This document shows positions 49,133 to 62,400 of a DNA stretch of 64,000 nt, piece after piece (the first letter of the stretch is position 1; each line of letters starts with the position of its first letter). This stretch comes from Rosellinia necatrix (taxonomy: Eukaryota; Ascomycota; Sordariomycetes; Xylariales; Xylariaceae). The DNA lies in the NCBI GenBank assembly GCA_021209875.1, contig JAGYVD010000001.1, positions 7,095,522 to 7,159,521 of the forward strand, written 5' to 3'. The notes under the pieces were generated by a model, which searched no databases, had not been told where the DNA came from, and saw nothing but the letters and a program-made list of their open reading frames with translations. The translations under genes and the position numbers were made by a program.

Positions 49133-52100
49133 AAGATGCGGGAGATCGTAAACGAAAAATACTTAACAAATGCCCTTTCAAGGTCGAACAGCGACGTAAG
49201 GTTTAGTTAGCTCATACTTTTGCAAGATATAAATAAATGGATAAAAGTAGGTTTTTATAATTTAGCTGGAGCATAACTTATATTTATTTATCTTAGGTAA
49301 ATATTACTTACACTTTAGATTCCTTTTTAATATAATTATTTTTAATTTATGCTTTTTTAAATGCTTTTATTTTGAAATATATTAATAATTTTCCATATTT
49401 TAATCTTTTATTAATTAAATATTCTCTTTATATTATTTAAATAATGCTAAGTTTATTAATATTATTTTTTATATTTTAACTGCTATAAAATTATATTAAA
49501 CATTATAAATTTTATAAAAATTATATAAACTTTAATGATTTTGTTTTAAATATATTTTATAATTATTCCTAAAATAAATATATATTTATATTTAATTTTT
49601 CTTTATTTATAACTTCAAAGGTCTTATAATTATTATTTCTTTTTTTTATATTTAATATAAAATTAAATTTTTAATTCCTAATATTTTACTTAAATTATAT
49701 AATTTAAAAGTTTTTAATTTCATAAATCTATTATAAAAGTAATTAATGGTTAATATATTTGTAATATTATTATTTATAAATAATATATTCAACCATTTTT
49801 TGTTTAAACTTAAAAATATAAAGATTTTTAGAATATTATTTATAGTTTATTATATAAAAAAAGCTTTAAATATTATAACTGTTGGAATTCTAGCAATTAG
49901 TTATAAACTGTAGCTATTATTAAACATATTTAGCTTTTATATAAAAGTATATAGCTATTTGTAATAGCTGTAATAGCGGCAATTAGAACAAAGCCTAACT
50001 ATACTTATATATTAGAAAAAAAAACTAAAGTTAAGAAAAAAAAAAACTATATATAAGGCCGACGGCCAGAATTTCTACTCGCATATACTACTAGCTATTT
50101 AGTTTGTGACCAGCTTACTGTGTTCATTATTTTATATTTATACTTATTTAGCTAAAGAACTAATTAAAGGCTGCTAAGCTGTTTATTTATCCGGCTAATT
50201 AAGGCTATTATAGCTGTAAGCTACAATAATTTTTTTTTATAAAAAGACTTGGCCGGAGTTTTTGGCTGCATAAAACTAAAAATATATTAAGCTGATTTTT
50301 ATTTAAAATTGTTTATATTTCATTTAAAACTTAAACTAAAAACTTTTAAATTAATAATTTTAAGCAGTAAAAAAATACTTTTAATATATTTAATTGATTA
50401 AAATTTAAAAGTTTTTAATTTTTAATTTTGTATTTATTTTATTAATTAATTAATTTTTGCTTAACTTATTTTTTAATTAAACTTTTTATTATATTATGTC
50501 TATTTTATTTATAATTTGATTGCTGTTTTATTTGCTAATATATTATCATTTTAATATATTTTAATAAATAATTTTTTTTAGCTCTTATAATTTAATTTTG
50601 TAATTATTTTAATAGTCTTATTTCTCTTTAAATATTTATTATAATATTTTTTTGCTTAATTAAAATGTCTTTTAAATTAGCCGTTAAATATTAATTATTA
50701 TTATATTTTTAGCTTTTTAAAACATTTTATAAAACACTTGTTTTTTAGATTTTTAATAACAACATTTTTTTTGTTTTTTTCAGCGTTTTATTAATTATTT
50801 CTTTTTAGTCGGAGCATTTTTTATTTAAATTAAAAATTATTTGGGTATTTTTATAATTATTTAATATAAAACTCGCAGTTTTTTATCTTATTATTAAATT
50901 AGTTCATCTGTTTTTTTTACAACATAAATATATAATTTTTAATTATAAAATCTAAGTTTTATTAACATTTATTCTCTTATATAATTATTCATTATTATAT
51001 TTTTTATATTTATATTTTTGGTTTTTTAATATAATCGCGGATTTCTTTTATAAATATTTAAGTTTTTTTTTAAACAGTTTTTTTTTAAGTGGTTTTTTTA
51101 TTGTTATGTTCTTTTTATTTAAAACTTTTAATTAAACGTTATATTTATTAGCTTTTTTATTAGTATTTTTTTTTCAAAATAGCTTTTTTAAAGCTTTATA
51201 AAATAAAAACGTTTATATAATATAAAGTGAGAAATGTTTTAAGCTAGTTTTTTGAAAATATTTAATATATAGTTGCATCTATTAATTTATTTATTAATAT
51301 ATTGTTTTTATTTCTTTTATTAACTAGTAATGTTCTGCTGTAAAAAAGTGCAGCTTTATGCCATAGATTTTTAATAGCTTGTTTCTAATATCAGCAATAA
51401 ACTGCTTTTTTTTATCTTGAATTATCATTTTTAATTATTTATATATTCTATAAAAACTTTTATAATATATTTTGGCAGTATTTTTATTTTTACTGATTTT
51501 TATATATAATTATCTATATTAGTTTTAATAATTTATTAATTATATAAAATATCATATGATCTTTATATTTATGTTTAAAAAGCTTTTCAAATTAACTACT
51601 ATATATTATTATATATATTTTAGTATTAATAAAAACAGTTAGTTTTTTAATATTTTATTATAAAAGACTTTTATAAAATAATAAAAACAGTTTATTATAT
51701 ATTAGCGAATTTTATAGTATAGTTTTAACTATTAATAACTTCAGAGCCTCAAGCGTTTTTTTTTAATAGCCTAAATATATTATTGCTAGTTTTATATAAG
51801 TTTTTTTAATTATTGAAATCTTTAGATTATTTAATTAAAAATAACGAATTTTTTTTATATAGTAAAAAGTTTTTTAATATTAGCTAATTAAAGTTTTTAT
51901 TAGCTTAATCTTTTTTAATATTTATTGAAAATAATATTATGTTAATTAACTTTAAATATTATATTTATAAATTTTATTTTTAATAGCAGTAAAAATATAA
52001 TATTTTTTATACAATATATTTTATATATGTTTTTATCATTTTATAAATTATGAGGTTAAAAACAATTATCGTCTTTTATTTATTTTTTATTGTTTTTATA

Positions 52101-52269
52101 TTTTTAAGTTTTTTATTACTTTAAAACAAATGTTTATTATTATATTTTTTAGTTTTTAGCAATATATAATATTAAAGTTATGATATACAATAACCTTATC
52201 TTATTTAGCATGTTTTAATTTTAAGATTTTTTTTATATTAAAATATTTTAACACAGTATAATTAAAAGG

Positions 52270-52465
52270 TGCACCCTGGGCGTGTAAAATATATATTATA
52301 AAAAATAATAACCTAGTAAATCTAAGCTCAAGTAAAGGTCTACCTAGGTGTGGGCTAAAGCCCATATATCTAAAGCTAGGCTTAATTAAGTTGTGCCTAT
52401 AGCTACAGGGTATAGCACCCCAAGTAAAGGGCTTATATAAGGGTTTTTTTTTATACACGTATCTT
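52270..52465 (+). mobile_element. LTR family R1, copy 4
   Basis: About 195 bp beginning TGCACCCTGGG and ending CACGTATCTTA. Flanking bases before it do not match those before copy 2, which places the element boundary at the TG. Confidence 0.65.
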
Positions 52466-55400
52466 AAAAGGCCGCGCTAATCAAAAAATTCTTCTTATTT
52501 TAACAAAGTTTATTATATAATTAGTTGTGGTCGATTTTTTTTTTAATATTTATTTATATAGCAAAACATAAATAATATTAGCTTTAATATTTTAATAAAT
52601 TTTTAATATATTAAATTTGTTTTTTCTTATATATTAATAATATTTATAATTTCATTTTTTTATTTAATAAAATAATTAAAGGTGTTTTATTTTTAATTAA
52701 AATAAGATATAAAAATAATTTTGATTTATATATGTTTGTTTTTTAAGATTTTATTTAGTACTTATTTGTTTAAAAAGCATTATTTATTATTTAAATAAAT
52801 TAAGTTTTTAAAAGTTATATATAAATATTTTATAAAATTATTAAATAAAGATAAAAATTATTAAAAAGTTTCATTTATAAGTTAAATTTTTAATTTATTA
52901 TTTAATTATTTAAAGTTCTAATTTTTTTGCAAAGATTTTTTTATAGTTAATTAAATAAATAATATTTTTATATATTTATAAATAAACTTAATTTTTTTTC
53001 AATTTTAACAAGTAATATTTAATATTATAATGATATTTTACTACAGGTGAAATAAAATTTGTTGCTAAATAAACGTTTTAATATAAATGGTTGCAAAAAA
53101 CATATGTTTAAAATTTTTTAATATTATTAAAATTAACTTATATTTTTAATATAGTAAATAGTTGAAATTTAAATAGCTGTTTATAAAATATTAAAGATAT
53201 AATATTATCATATATAACGTTTAAACATTATTATTAAAAATATAATATTTTTGTAATTTATTTTTAATTTAATAAATATATAATATTATATTATTATTTT
53301 AACTATTTAATTTTATATTTTAATCAGCTGTTTGTTTATAAATCATATATACTTGTTATTATTACTTTAAGATTAAATAATTTTTATATATTTTATTAAA
53401 AGTTAAACATAAAATTTCACTTTTATTAAAAATAAACTTTTAAAAATGCTTTAATTATTTATTAAACGCTGTTTAATTAAAATAATGCTTTATTTTTCTC
53501 CTTTATATTTTTATATTTCAAAAATAAACATATATGTTTTAAAATAAAGCATCAAACCATAATTATAACGTTATATATATGAAAATATAATGTCTTTTGG
53601 TTTAATTATTAAACAATGCTTTTAAGTTTAATTTTGAAAAATGTTAATATCAAATTTATATTTATAATATATATAAATAACAGGTTTTTAAGTTTTATTA
53701 ATTTTAGTTTTTTATGAACAGCTGTTTATTAGTTGAATTTAAATTATATATATTATAATATTTAATACAACTTTTATTATTTATATTTTATTAGTTATTA
53801 CAAACAGTTTTTATATTTATATTATTTAATAAGTATTATAATATTATTTTTCCTTGTATAATTATTTTAAAATCTTTTTAATTATATTAATGAAAATATA
53901 CAAACATTTTATATTTATACATATATTATATCTTAGTTTATTTTTAATAATATTAAAGAAATACTTAAGCTTAAAATAAATCGCAACGTTTTCATCGCTT
54001 TTTTTTTTTAAAAATGTTTTTAAATTTTTTACTATTTATATATTTACAATTTTTTATATCTGCTGCTAAAAATTTTGTTTTGAAGTTTTATTTATAATTA
54101 ATTTTAATATAAACATATAAAACGCAGCTTTTAATTGTTTTTATATTATATTTAATACAGGGTTATGGTTTATTTTTATTAGTTTTTTGTCTGATTTTAA
54201 AATATATAACATTGTTTTTACAAGGCTAAAAACGTTTAATATATAGTTTAGCCTTTGTAATAAATATTATATATAAAGTTTATATTATAACAAATAAATA
54301 AATAAATTTATTAATTTATAATTAATATATTTAAAAGCTGTAATTTTTAATTTTGGTTATTTAATAATATTTTTAATAATTAAATAATTTCTTAATATAA
54401 TTACTAGTTTTTATTAAATTATATTATTACACGCAGCTTTTTATTGTTTAAATTACATAAGCTATTTTTAGTTTTAAAAGTTTATAATTTATTTTGCGTT
54501 AATTAACATTTTATTTAAATATATTATTAGTTAAACGTTAATATCCAAAATTATTTTTTAGTTTTTGTATATTTTCTAGCTTTAAATAAAAACTTTTACT
54601 TTAAAACTTTTTATATTAATTTATTAATTTATAAAAATAACTTTTATAGAAGTAATTATAAAATAAAATAGTTTTTTATGGATAATATTTTATATATTTT
54701 TAAATAAACTTATTTTTAAAACAATTAATTTATAATATTCAATTCTTATTTACGTTTTATCTTTATTTAGTTTTTATATTTAATATGTTTTATTTGCTTA
54801 TTTTTAGCTAATAAAACAGCTTTTTTTTTTATATCAGTCTAATTAGCTTTATATAATATAAAATTAAGCTATATAAAATTTTTAGCGCGCTTCTATATTA
54901 TTTAAAAGCTTTTAGTTAATTTAAAAAAACTAAATTATATATTGCTACAACGCAGCTTTTTAATAACATTATTTTAAACATGTTTATTTTAACTCTAAAT
55001 AAATTTATTAAAAATACCTGATAAAAGGCTTTATTAATAATATAATTATATATTTATTTTTAAATAGCCTAAATGTATTTTTATATATTTTTATATTATT
55101 TAGCAATATTTAAAAATATTATTATATTATTTATGAATGCTCTGTATTATTTTTAATATATTTTGACAAAATTGTTCATATAACGTTATATATAAGCTAA
55201 AAAATTATAAAACTTTATTATTATAATGTAATAATTTTTTAATTTTTTGGGCTTATTAATATAAACAAGTTTTAAAATATTAAAATATTAAAAGCTAATA
55301 AAAAGTATTACAGCGTTGATAACAGTTTTAAAATGTTTTTTTTAAAAATTTAATTATTTTTACATGTAATAATAATAAATAATTCTTTAATACAGCTATT

Positions 55401-56272
55401 TTACAAAAAGTCTTTAAGTTTATAATAATTTAGTTTTTATATTATAATATTTTCAAGTTCTGTTTTATTTAATATTAATTATTATATTAAAAATATAAAA
55501 TATATAATCAAAATTAGTTTATTAACTTATTTTATATTATTTTGTTGTAAAAGTTGTTATAAAACATATCAAAAATCTACGTTTTTATAACTAAATAAAT
55601 ATAAATAACTTATAAGCTTAACGCTTTAGTTTTATAAACTTCTTGTTAAAAGCGTTTTTAATTATTATTTAATTACTATATTGCCTCTGGTTTTATTTTA
55701 TTAAATATTAAAAGCTTTAGCTATTTTTTTAATATATATATATATGCTTATAAAAATAACTATTTTTAATATATTTATAAGTTGTTTAATTTTTAATATA
55801 AATATAATTTTAAAGATTTTAAAGCATGCTGTTTTTAATATTAACATGCTTTTATTTTTTTGTTTAAAAAAATTTATTATGTTTTTATAGCATTTATAAA
55901 CAGTGTTTTAAAAAATTATAGCTAAATAAGCTTTTATAAAATCAGCGATTTTATTTAATATTAATATATTAAATAAAAATATATTGTTTATTATTATTAT
56001 TATAATTATTAAAATTATTTTAAACTATATATTTAAATATATTAATATTTTAATTTAATTTAGTATTAATAAAACCCTTTTTTATTTATTAATATAAAAA
56101 ATATTATTAAAAACTAGTTTTATATTATTGTTTATATTAGCAATCATAGCCGCAGCAGCCACTGCTAATATGTTTAATGCTTTTTTTATAGTTATAATAA
56201 ACTGACTTTAATTTTTATTTTCTTATATTGTCTTTATATTAACGCTTTTAATAATTATAACGCGGTTTTTAA
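52270..56272. mobile_element. truncated second copy of the 21.1-kb R1 element
   Basis: Follows 21140-25350 in the same order and orientation over about 4 kb. Shared landmarks include the R1 LTR, the GCCGCGCTAAT word after it, ATAACGTTATATAT, and the GCAGCAGC-ACTGCTAATAT word (25234 versus 56149). The offset changes from about 31.12 kb to about 30.9 kb across the 22.72-kb insertion, as expected. Homology stops abruptly at about 56272, next to a short telomere-like word and a tandem array. Confidence 0.75.
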
Positions 56273-56288
56273 ATTGCTCTTTGCTTTC

Positions 56289-56299
56289 GGGTTAGGGTT
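56289..56299 (+). repeat. short interstitial telomere-like word
   Basis: GGGTTAGGGTT lies at the point where homology to the R1 element ends and the ~62-bp array begins, in the same strand sense as the terminal telomere. Only two partial units are present, so chance is possible. Confidence 0.35.
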
Positions 56300-56384
56300 G
56301 CTACTGCTGTTGGCTGTTGACTTAGTCAAAATTTTGCTGATTTTCTGCCATACAAAAAAGACTGGCCAATTAAAAGCCTAGGTT

Positions 56385-56656
56385 GCGTGTCGCTATCCCT
56401 GCTAGTTACCCACCTGCAGCGCTGCACCCAATAAAAACAGCCCGTTACGTGTCGCTATCCCTGCCAGCCACCCACCTGCAGGGCTGCACCTAATAAAAAC
56501 AGCAGGTAACGTGTCAGTGTCCCTGCTAGTCAGACCCACAGGGATGCACCCAATAAAAACAGCCGGTAACATGTTAATATCCCAGGTAGCCGCAGACCTG
56601 TAGAAATACAGCTTATTAAAACAGCCAGTTATATGTTCTCATGGCTGCTAGTTAAA
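56385..56656 (+). repeat. degenerate ~62-bp tandem repeat
   Basis: Units start at 56385, 56447, 56509, 56569 and 56631 (the last partial), each with the pattern CGTGTCGCTATCCCTGC...CTGCACCCAATAAAAACAGC. The first two are close to identical. Divergence by C-to-T and G-to-A changes increases towards the telomere. Confidence 0.8.
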
Positions 56657-56676
56657 AGCTATTATTAATATATTAA

Positions 56677-57180
56677 TTAAATAAATTAAATAAATTAAAT
56701 AAATTAAATAAATTAAATAAATTAAATAAATTAAATAAATTAAATAAATTAAATAAATTAAATAAATTAAATAAATTAAATAAATTAAATAAATTAAATA
56801 AATGAAATAAATTAAATAAATTAAATAAATTAAATAAATTAAATAAATGAAATAAATTATATAAATTAAATAAATGAAATAAATGAAATAAATTAAATAA
56901 ATTAAATAAATTAAATAAATTAAATAAATGAAATAAATTAAATAAATTAAATAAATTAAATAAATTAAATAAATTAAATAAATTAAATAAATTAAATAAA
57001 TTAAATAAATTAAATAAATTAAATAAATTAAATAAATTAAATAAATTAAATAAATTAAATAAATTAAATAAATTAAATAAATTCAATAAATTAAATAAAT
57101 TAAATAAATTAAATAAATTTAATAAATTTAATAAATTAAATAAATTAAATAAATTAAATATATTCAATAAATTAAATAAA
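56677..57180 (+). repeat. 9-bp minisatellite (TTAAATAAA), about 56 units
   Basis: 504 bp of almost perfect TTAAATAAA units with point variants (TGAAATAAA, TTTAATAAA, TTCAATAAA). The long open frame on the minus strand (Asn-Leu-Phe repeated) is a consequence of the 9-bp period and not a gene. Confidence 0.95.
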
Positions 57181-57315
57181 TGCTGTTAATAAAAAAAATA
57201 AAACTATATAAATAATTATAAGAAATAAAAATTATATAAATTTTTAATTTATATAAAATTATATTAATATTAAAATATATATTAAAAATATTAATAAAAA
57301 TATAATATATAATAA

Positions 57316-57505
57316 TTAGTAAGGATTACTAAAAGTAGCATAATATTAAGTCTGTAAAAATATAACATAAAATTTAAAAAAAAGCTTCTGGTTTTATAAG
57401 CATTAAAAGCTTTAAGCTAGTATATTATTTAATTTATATAATTTTTGTTTAGCTAGCTGCACTAGTTAAATAAAAAGCTTTTTTTAAATATATTAATAAT
57501 ATTAT
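57316..57505 (+). mobile_element. family D repeat, decayed copy 3
   Basis: Aligns with 39043-39225 after C-to-T and G-to-A changes: the TTAAGTCTGTAAAA start, AAGCTTCTGG, and GCTAGCTGCACTAG are still legible. Confidence 0.5.
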
Positions 57506-58330
57506 TTTTAAAATATATAAAAACAATATATAAATAATAATAAAATTATATTAAAAATAAACTTTTATAATTATAACTATAAATATTTTATATAAAAATA
57601 TAATTATAAATTTTTTATATAAATTAAAAAACTAAAAATATATTTTTAATTAAAATTAAAAAAGATTTATATTAAAATATATATAAAATATTAAATTAAT
57701 TTAAAAAAGCATATATAATTTTAAGTTTATTTTACTGGTATTTATTTAAATAAAATAATAATATTAAATAAATATAAAAAAGCAATTTTATTTTAATATT
57801 ATTTTATTATAAATATTAAAGTTATATAATAAAATAAGATTTAATTATATTTTTATATAAATAAATTATAAAAATAATATTATATTATTATAAATAATTT
57901 TAATTATATAAAAATATATAATTTAATCAGCTTTAAATTAAAGTTTATGTTTTTATTAAAAGTTATTATTATTATATATAAAAATATATTTATATAAAAT
58001 TATTTAAAATATTTTTATTTATATTTAATAATTATAATATTAATTATATTAATAAATTAAAACAATATATTAAATATAATAATATTTAAATAAATTATAT
58101 ATAATATTATTATTTATAAAAATTCTATTTTTAAAATATTATTTAATTAAAAGCTTTTAATTTATTATATAATAAATAATTTTATAAATTAAATTAATTA
58201 ATTATAATTTTTTTAATAAAAACTTTTATAATTTATTATATATTTTATTTAAATTAAAATATAAAACTTAAAATAATTATTATTATAATATTTTTAATTA
58301 AATTTTTTATATATAAATATAAATAACAGG

Positions 58331-58522
58331 TGCACTATAAAAGTATAAAATATATATTATAAAAAATAAAAGTCCAGCAAATCTAAGCTTAGCTAAAGTT
58401 TTTTAAATATAAGCTAAAGCTTTTATATATAAAGCTAAGCTTAATTAAATTATATATATAACTACAAGCCATAGCATTTTAAACAAAAGCTTATATAAAC
58501 GTTTTTTTATATGCGTGTATTA
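58331..58522 (+). mobile_element. LTR family R1, heavily decayed copy 5
   Basis: TGCACTATAAAAG...GCGTGTATTA at the same spacing as the other copies (192 bp). Almost every mutable C and G has been lost. Confidence 0.6.
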
Positions 58523-59214
58523 ATAAAAATTATTTAAAATTTTTAATATAAATACAAAACTTTATTTATTAATATAAAAAAAAACTAGAATTTAAACAAA
58601 TTAATAATTAAATAAATAATATTATTTTATTTTATAATAAAATAACAAAAGTTTATATTATTTTTTACTTTTTTTAAAAATATTTAAAATTTTAATTTTT
58701 ATATTAAACTTTTAAATAAGTTTAAAGCTTTTAATAACATTTTATTTAATTTTAAATATATTATGTTAATAATATTAAAAACACTTTAGAAAATATTTTT
58801 AAAAAAATAATAAAACTAAATTTATATAGTTTAAATATATTTTAATATTTAAATTATTAAAATAATATTAAAATATAATTTTATATTTTTATAATAAATT
58901 TAAGTTTTAAATTTTTAATAATAAAATTATATATTAAAATTATATTATTATATTATTATAATTAAACTAAAAGTTTATTTAATATAATAAACTATAAAAT
59001 ATTAATTAATATAAATAATAAAAATTAATTATAAAAATATATTAATATAACGTTATAAATTATAATTATAAAAATTAGTTTTTATATAAAATTAAATAAT
59101 AAATTTAAAACTTTGCTTTTATTTAATTTAAAAATACGTTTATTAAAATAGTAATTTATTTATAATTATTTTTATTATGTTTTAAATAATATTTATTATA
59201 AGTTTAATAATTTT

Positions 59215-59400
59215 AATATATATATTATTCTTATAATATAATTAAAAAAAAGCTTTTATTTAATTAACGCAGCTAACTAAATAAAAGTTTTATAAATTAA
59301 ATAAAATACTACTTTAAAGCTTTTAGTTCTAGCAGAACTAAAAGCTTTTTTTTTATATTATATTTTTATAAACTTAAAACTATATTGCTTTTAATAATCC
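59215..59400 (-). mobile_element. family D repeat, decayed copy 4 (inverted)
   Basis: Reverse-complement orientation to the 57.3-kb copy. A hairpin with arms AAAGCTTTTAGTTCT and AGAACTAAAAGCTTT around CTAGC is still perfect. Together with copy 3 it bounds about 2.1 kb in inverted orientation. Confidence 0.5.
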
Positions 59401-62400
59401 TTTATATTTTAATAATTATAATAAAGTTTTATTAATTTGCTTTTATATAAAAATAAACATTTTTATAAATAAATATATTATATATTTTATAATTTATTTA
59501 TATTTTTATTAAATTATATTTTAAATAATTTTAAAATTAAAAATATTATAATTATATTTTTATATAAATTAAACTTTTAAACAATTTATTTTTAAATATT
59601 AAAAAGTTTTATATATAAATAAAAGCAAAAATATTAAATATTTTAAAAATCTATTATATAACTTATATTAAAATATTTATTATATAAATATAAAAACTTT
59701 AAAATATTATATTTAAAATTATTTTATAAGGATATAATTATATAATATATATTTAATTTATATATATTATATTTTATTTTATATTTATATTATATTAAAA
59801 ATATTATTATTAAATTATAAAAAACTATTATAAATAATTATTTAATATTTTATAATTTTAAATTTTAACATATATTTATAATGTTTTAAAATATATTTTA
59901 ATTATTAAATTAATTATTTAAAAATTTTAATATTAAAAATATTATTGATAAAAAATAAACTTACGTTTATAATAAATAAAATAAAGTTTTAAAATTATTA
60001 TTAAATTATTAAATTAATATAAAAGTTTATAATTTATTAAAATAAAATATTATAAATATTAAATTATTATTTAATATGTTTTTTATTTAATTATATTATT
60101 TTATAATATATTATTTATATAGAAAATTTGTTTTTAACTAAAAATAATAAATTATTAAATATTTAAAATATTATAATTATAAAAATTAATAAAAAATAAA
60201 ACAATAAAGTTTTAATATAATAATATATTTATTAATATAAATATTTATTTTTATTAAAATTAAATTATAATAAAAACAATTTTTAAATAATGCTAATAAT
60301 ATTTTAAAAAACTAAAATTTTTATATTTTTATATTATTTTATTTGTCATATAAAATTTAATTTTTAATTTTAATAATTTTATTATTTTAAAATATATATA
60401 ATAAATAATTTAATAAATTAATTTATTATAATAACTTATAACAAAATTCTTTTTTACTATAATATTTTAAACTAATAAATTTTTAAACTTATAAATTATA
60501 TATTTTTAAACTTTTAAATAAAAATATATTAAACTATTATTAAAACAAAAATATAATTTTAAATTAATTTAAATACTTTTAATTAAACATTTATATATTA
60601 TTTTTATAAATATAAATATTATATTAAAATTTTTTATAAGCTTTATCGCTTTATTTTTATTTTAACTTTTTTTTATTATAATTATTATTATATTAATTAT
60701 AAATAAAAATTAAAGCTTTAGTAATAAATAATATATTATATAAAAATCCTTAAATAAAAAAAATAAAAAATAAATAAAACAAATTAGCTTATTAAAATTC
60801 TAGCTAGATATAAATATATAAAATAAGTTTAGTTTATATATTATAGCTGGTTTATATATATTAATTAGCAACAAATATATAAATATGCTATATATGCTAT
60901 ATATACTACTAAAAGACTAGTTATTTATAACTATTATTAAATTTTTTTATATATAATTAATTTTTAAACATATATTTAGCTTTTAATTTTAATATATTAA
61001 AATATTAAAAAGTTTTATGTTATATTTTTTATTTTTATATAATAGTATTAATTTAATTTATAATTAGCTTCATAATATTTTATAATATATATTTTATAAT
61101 TATATTTAATTATTTAATATTACTACTATTTTTATAATTAAATTAATTATATTTAAATAATTAAAAAAATATTTAAGAATTATATACTAATTTTATAATA
61201 TATATTTATTTAATAATATTATAATTTAATTATAATATAAAATTTAAAAATTTATAATTAAAAGCTTATAAATAATATTATAACTGTTTTTATATAATTT
61301 TTATAATAGTTTAAAATAAAATATATTAAATTATATAAAATAGATTTTAAAGTTATATTATTTTTTAATATTTTATTTTATTCTAAATTTTCTATATATA
61401 TTAAAAGAATGTTTTTGTTTTTTTATAAATATAAGTTATAAAAATTTAAAAATTAAAACTTTTAATATAAAATAATTTTAGCTTTTATAATATATTAAAT
61501 AATATTTAATAAATAATTATTTTTTATTTTAATATATAATTTAAACTTAATAAAATAATAGCTTATATAACAGTTTAAAAATAAAAAAATAAAGTTTTTG
61601 ATTTTATTAAATATAAATTAATTAAAATATTTTAATTTATATAAGCTAGTTTTATTTAAGCTAAGCTTATTTATTGTTTTATATTATTAAATAAAATTTT
61701 AATATTAAATTTAAAGTATTATTATATTTATAAACTTTATTTATAAATATTTAAAAGTTTTATAATATTATAATAATAATATAAAACAGTTTTATAATTA
61801 AGCCAGAAATATTTATTTTATTATTTTTAATTAAAATATATATATATATAAAATATAGTTTTAATATTATATTTAAAAACAGTATATATATAAACAAAAC
61901 TAACTTTTAAAATTATATTAATTATAATAATTAATATATATAAATATTTATAACTTATTATATAAAAAAACTTTTTAATAACTTTAATTATTAATATAAA
62001 AATGTTTAAAATATTACTATATTTTAATTAATTTATAAATTGTTTAATAAATTAATTTATATTTTATAAAATATATATTAAAAATATTAAAAAATATTAA
62101 AAAATGTTAATATAATTATAAAATTTTTAATATTAATTATAAAACTTTAAAAATATAATATAACTAAAATTTAAAATATTATAAAAATAAACTATATTTA
62201 TAAATCTTAATATATAAATAATAAATTAAAATAAAACTTTTATAACTATATATAAATATATATAAGTTAAAATTTTATTTTATATATAAAAAATAATAAA
62301 ATTAAAAATTTAAAACATTTAAAAATTTATTAAATAATAATTAAATTTATAAAATTATAAAATGTTATTAATATTATAAAACAAGTTATAAATTTAAAAA

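Noticed and set aside
56673..57167. 164-codon open frame of repeated Asn-Leu-Phe on the minus strand
   Set aside because: It is the direct reading of a 9-bp A+T minisatellite; the period is a multiple of three so the frame stays open by necessity.
56677..57180. Regularly spaced repeat that could look like a CRISPR array
   Set aside because: The units are contiguous 9-bp repeats with no spacers, in a eukaryotic subtelomere.
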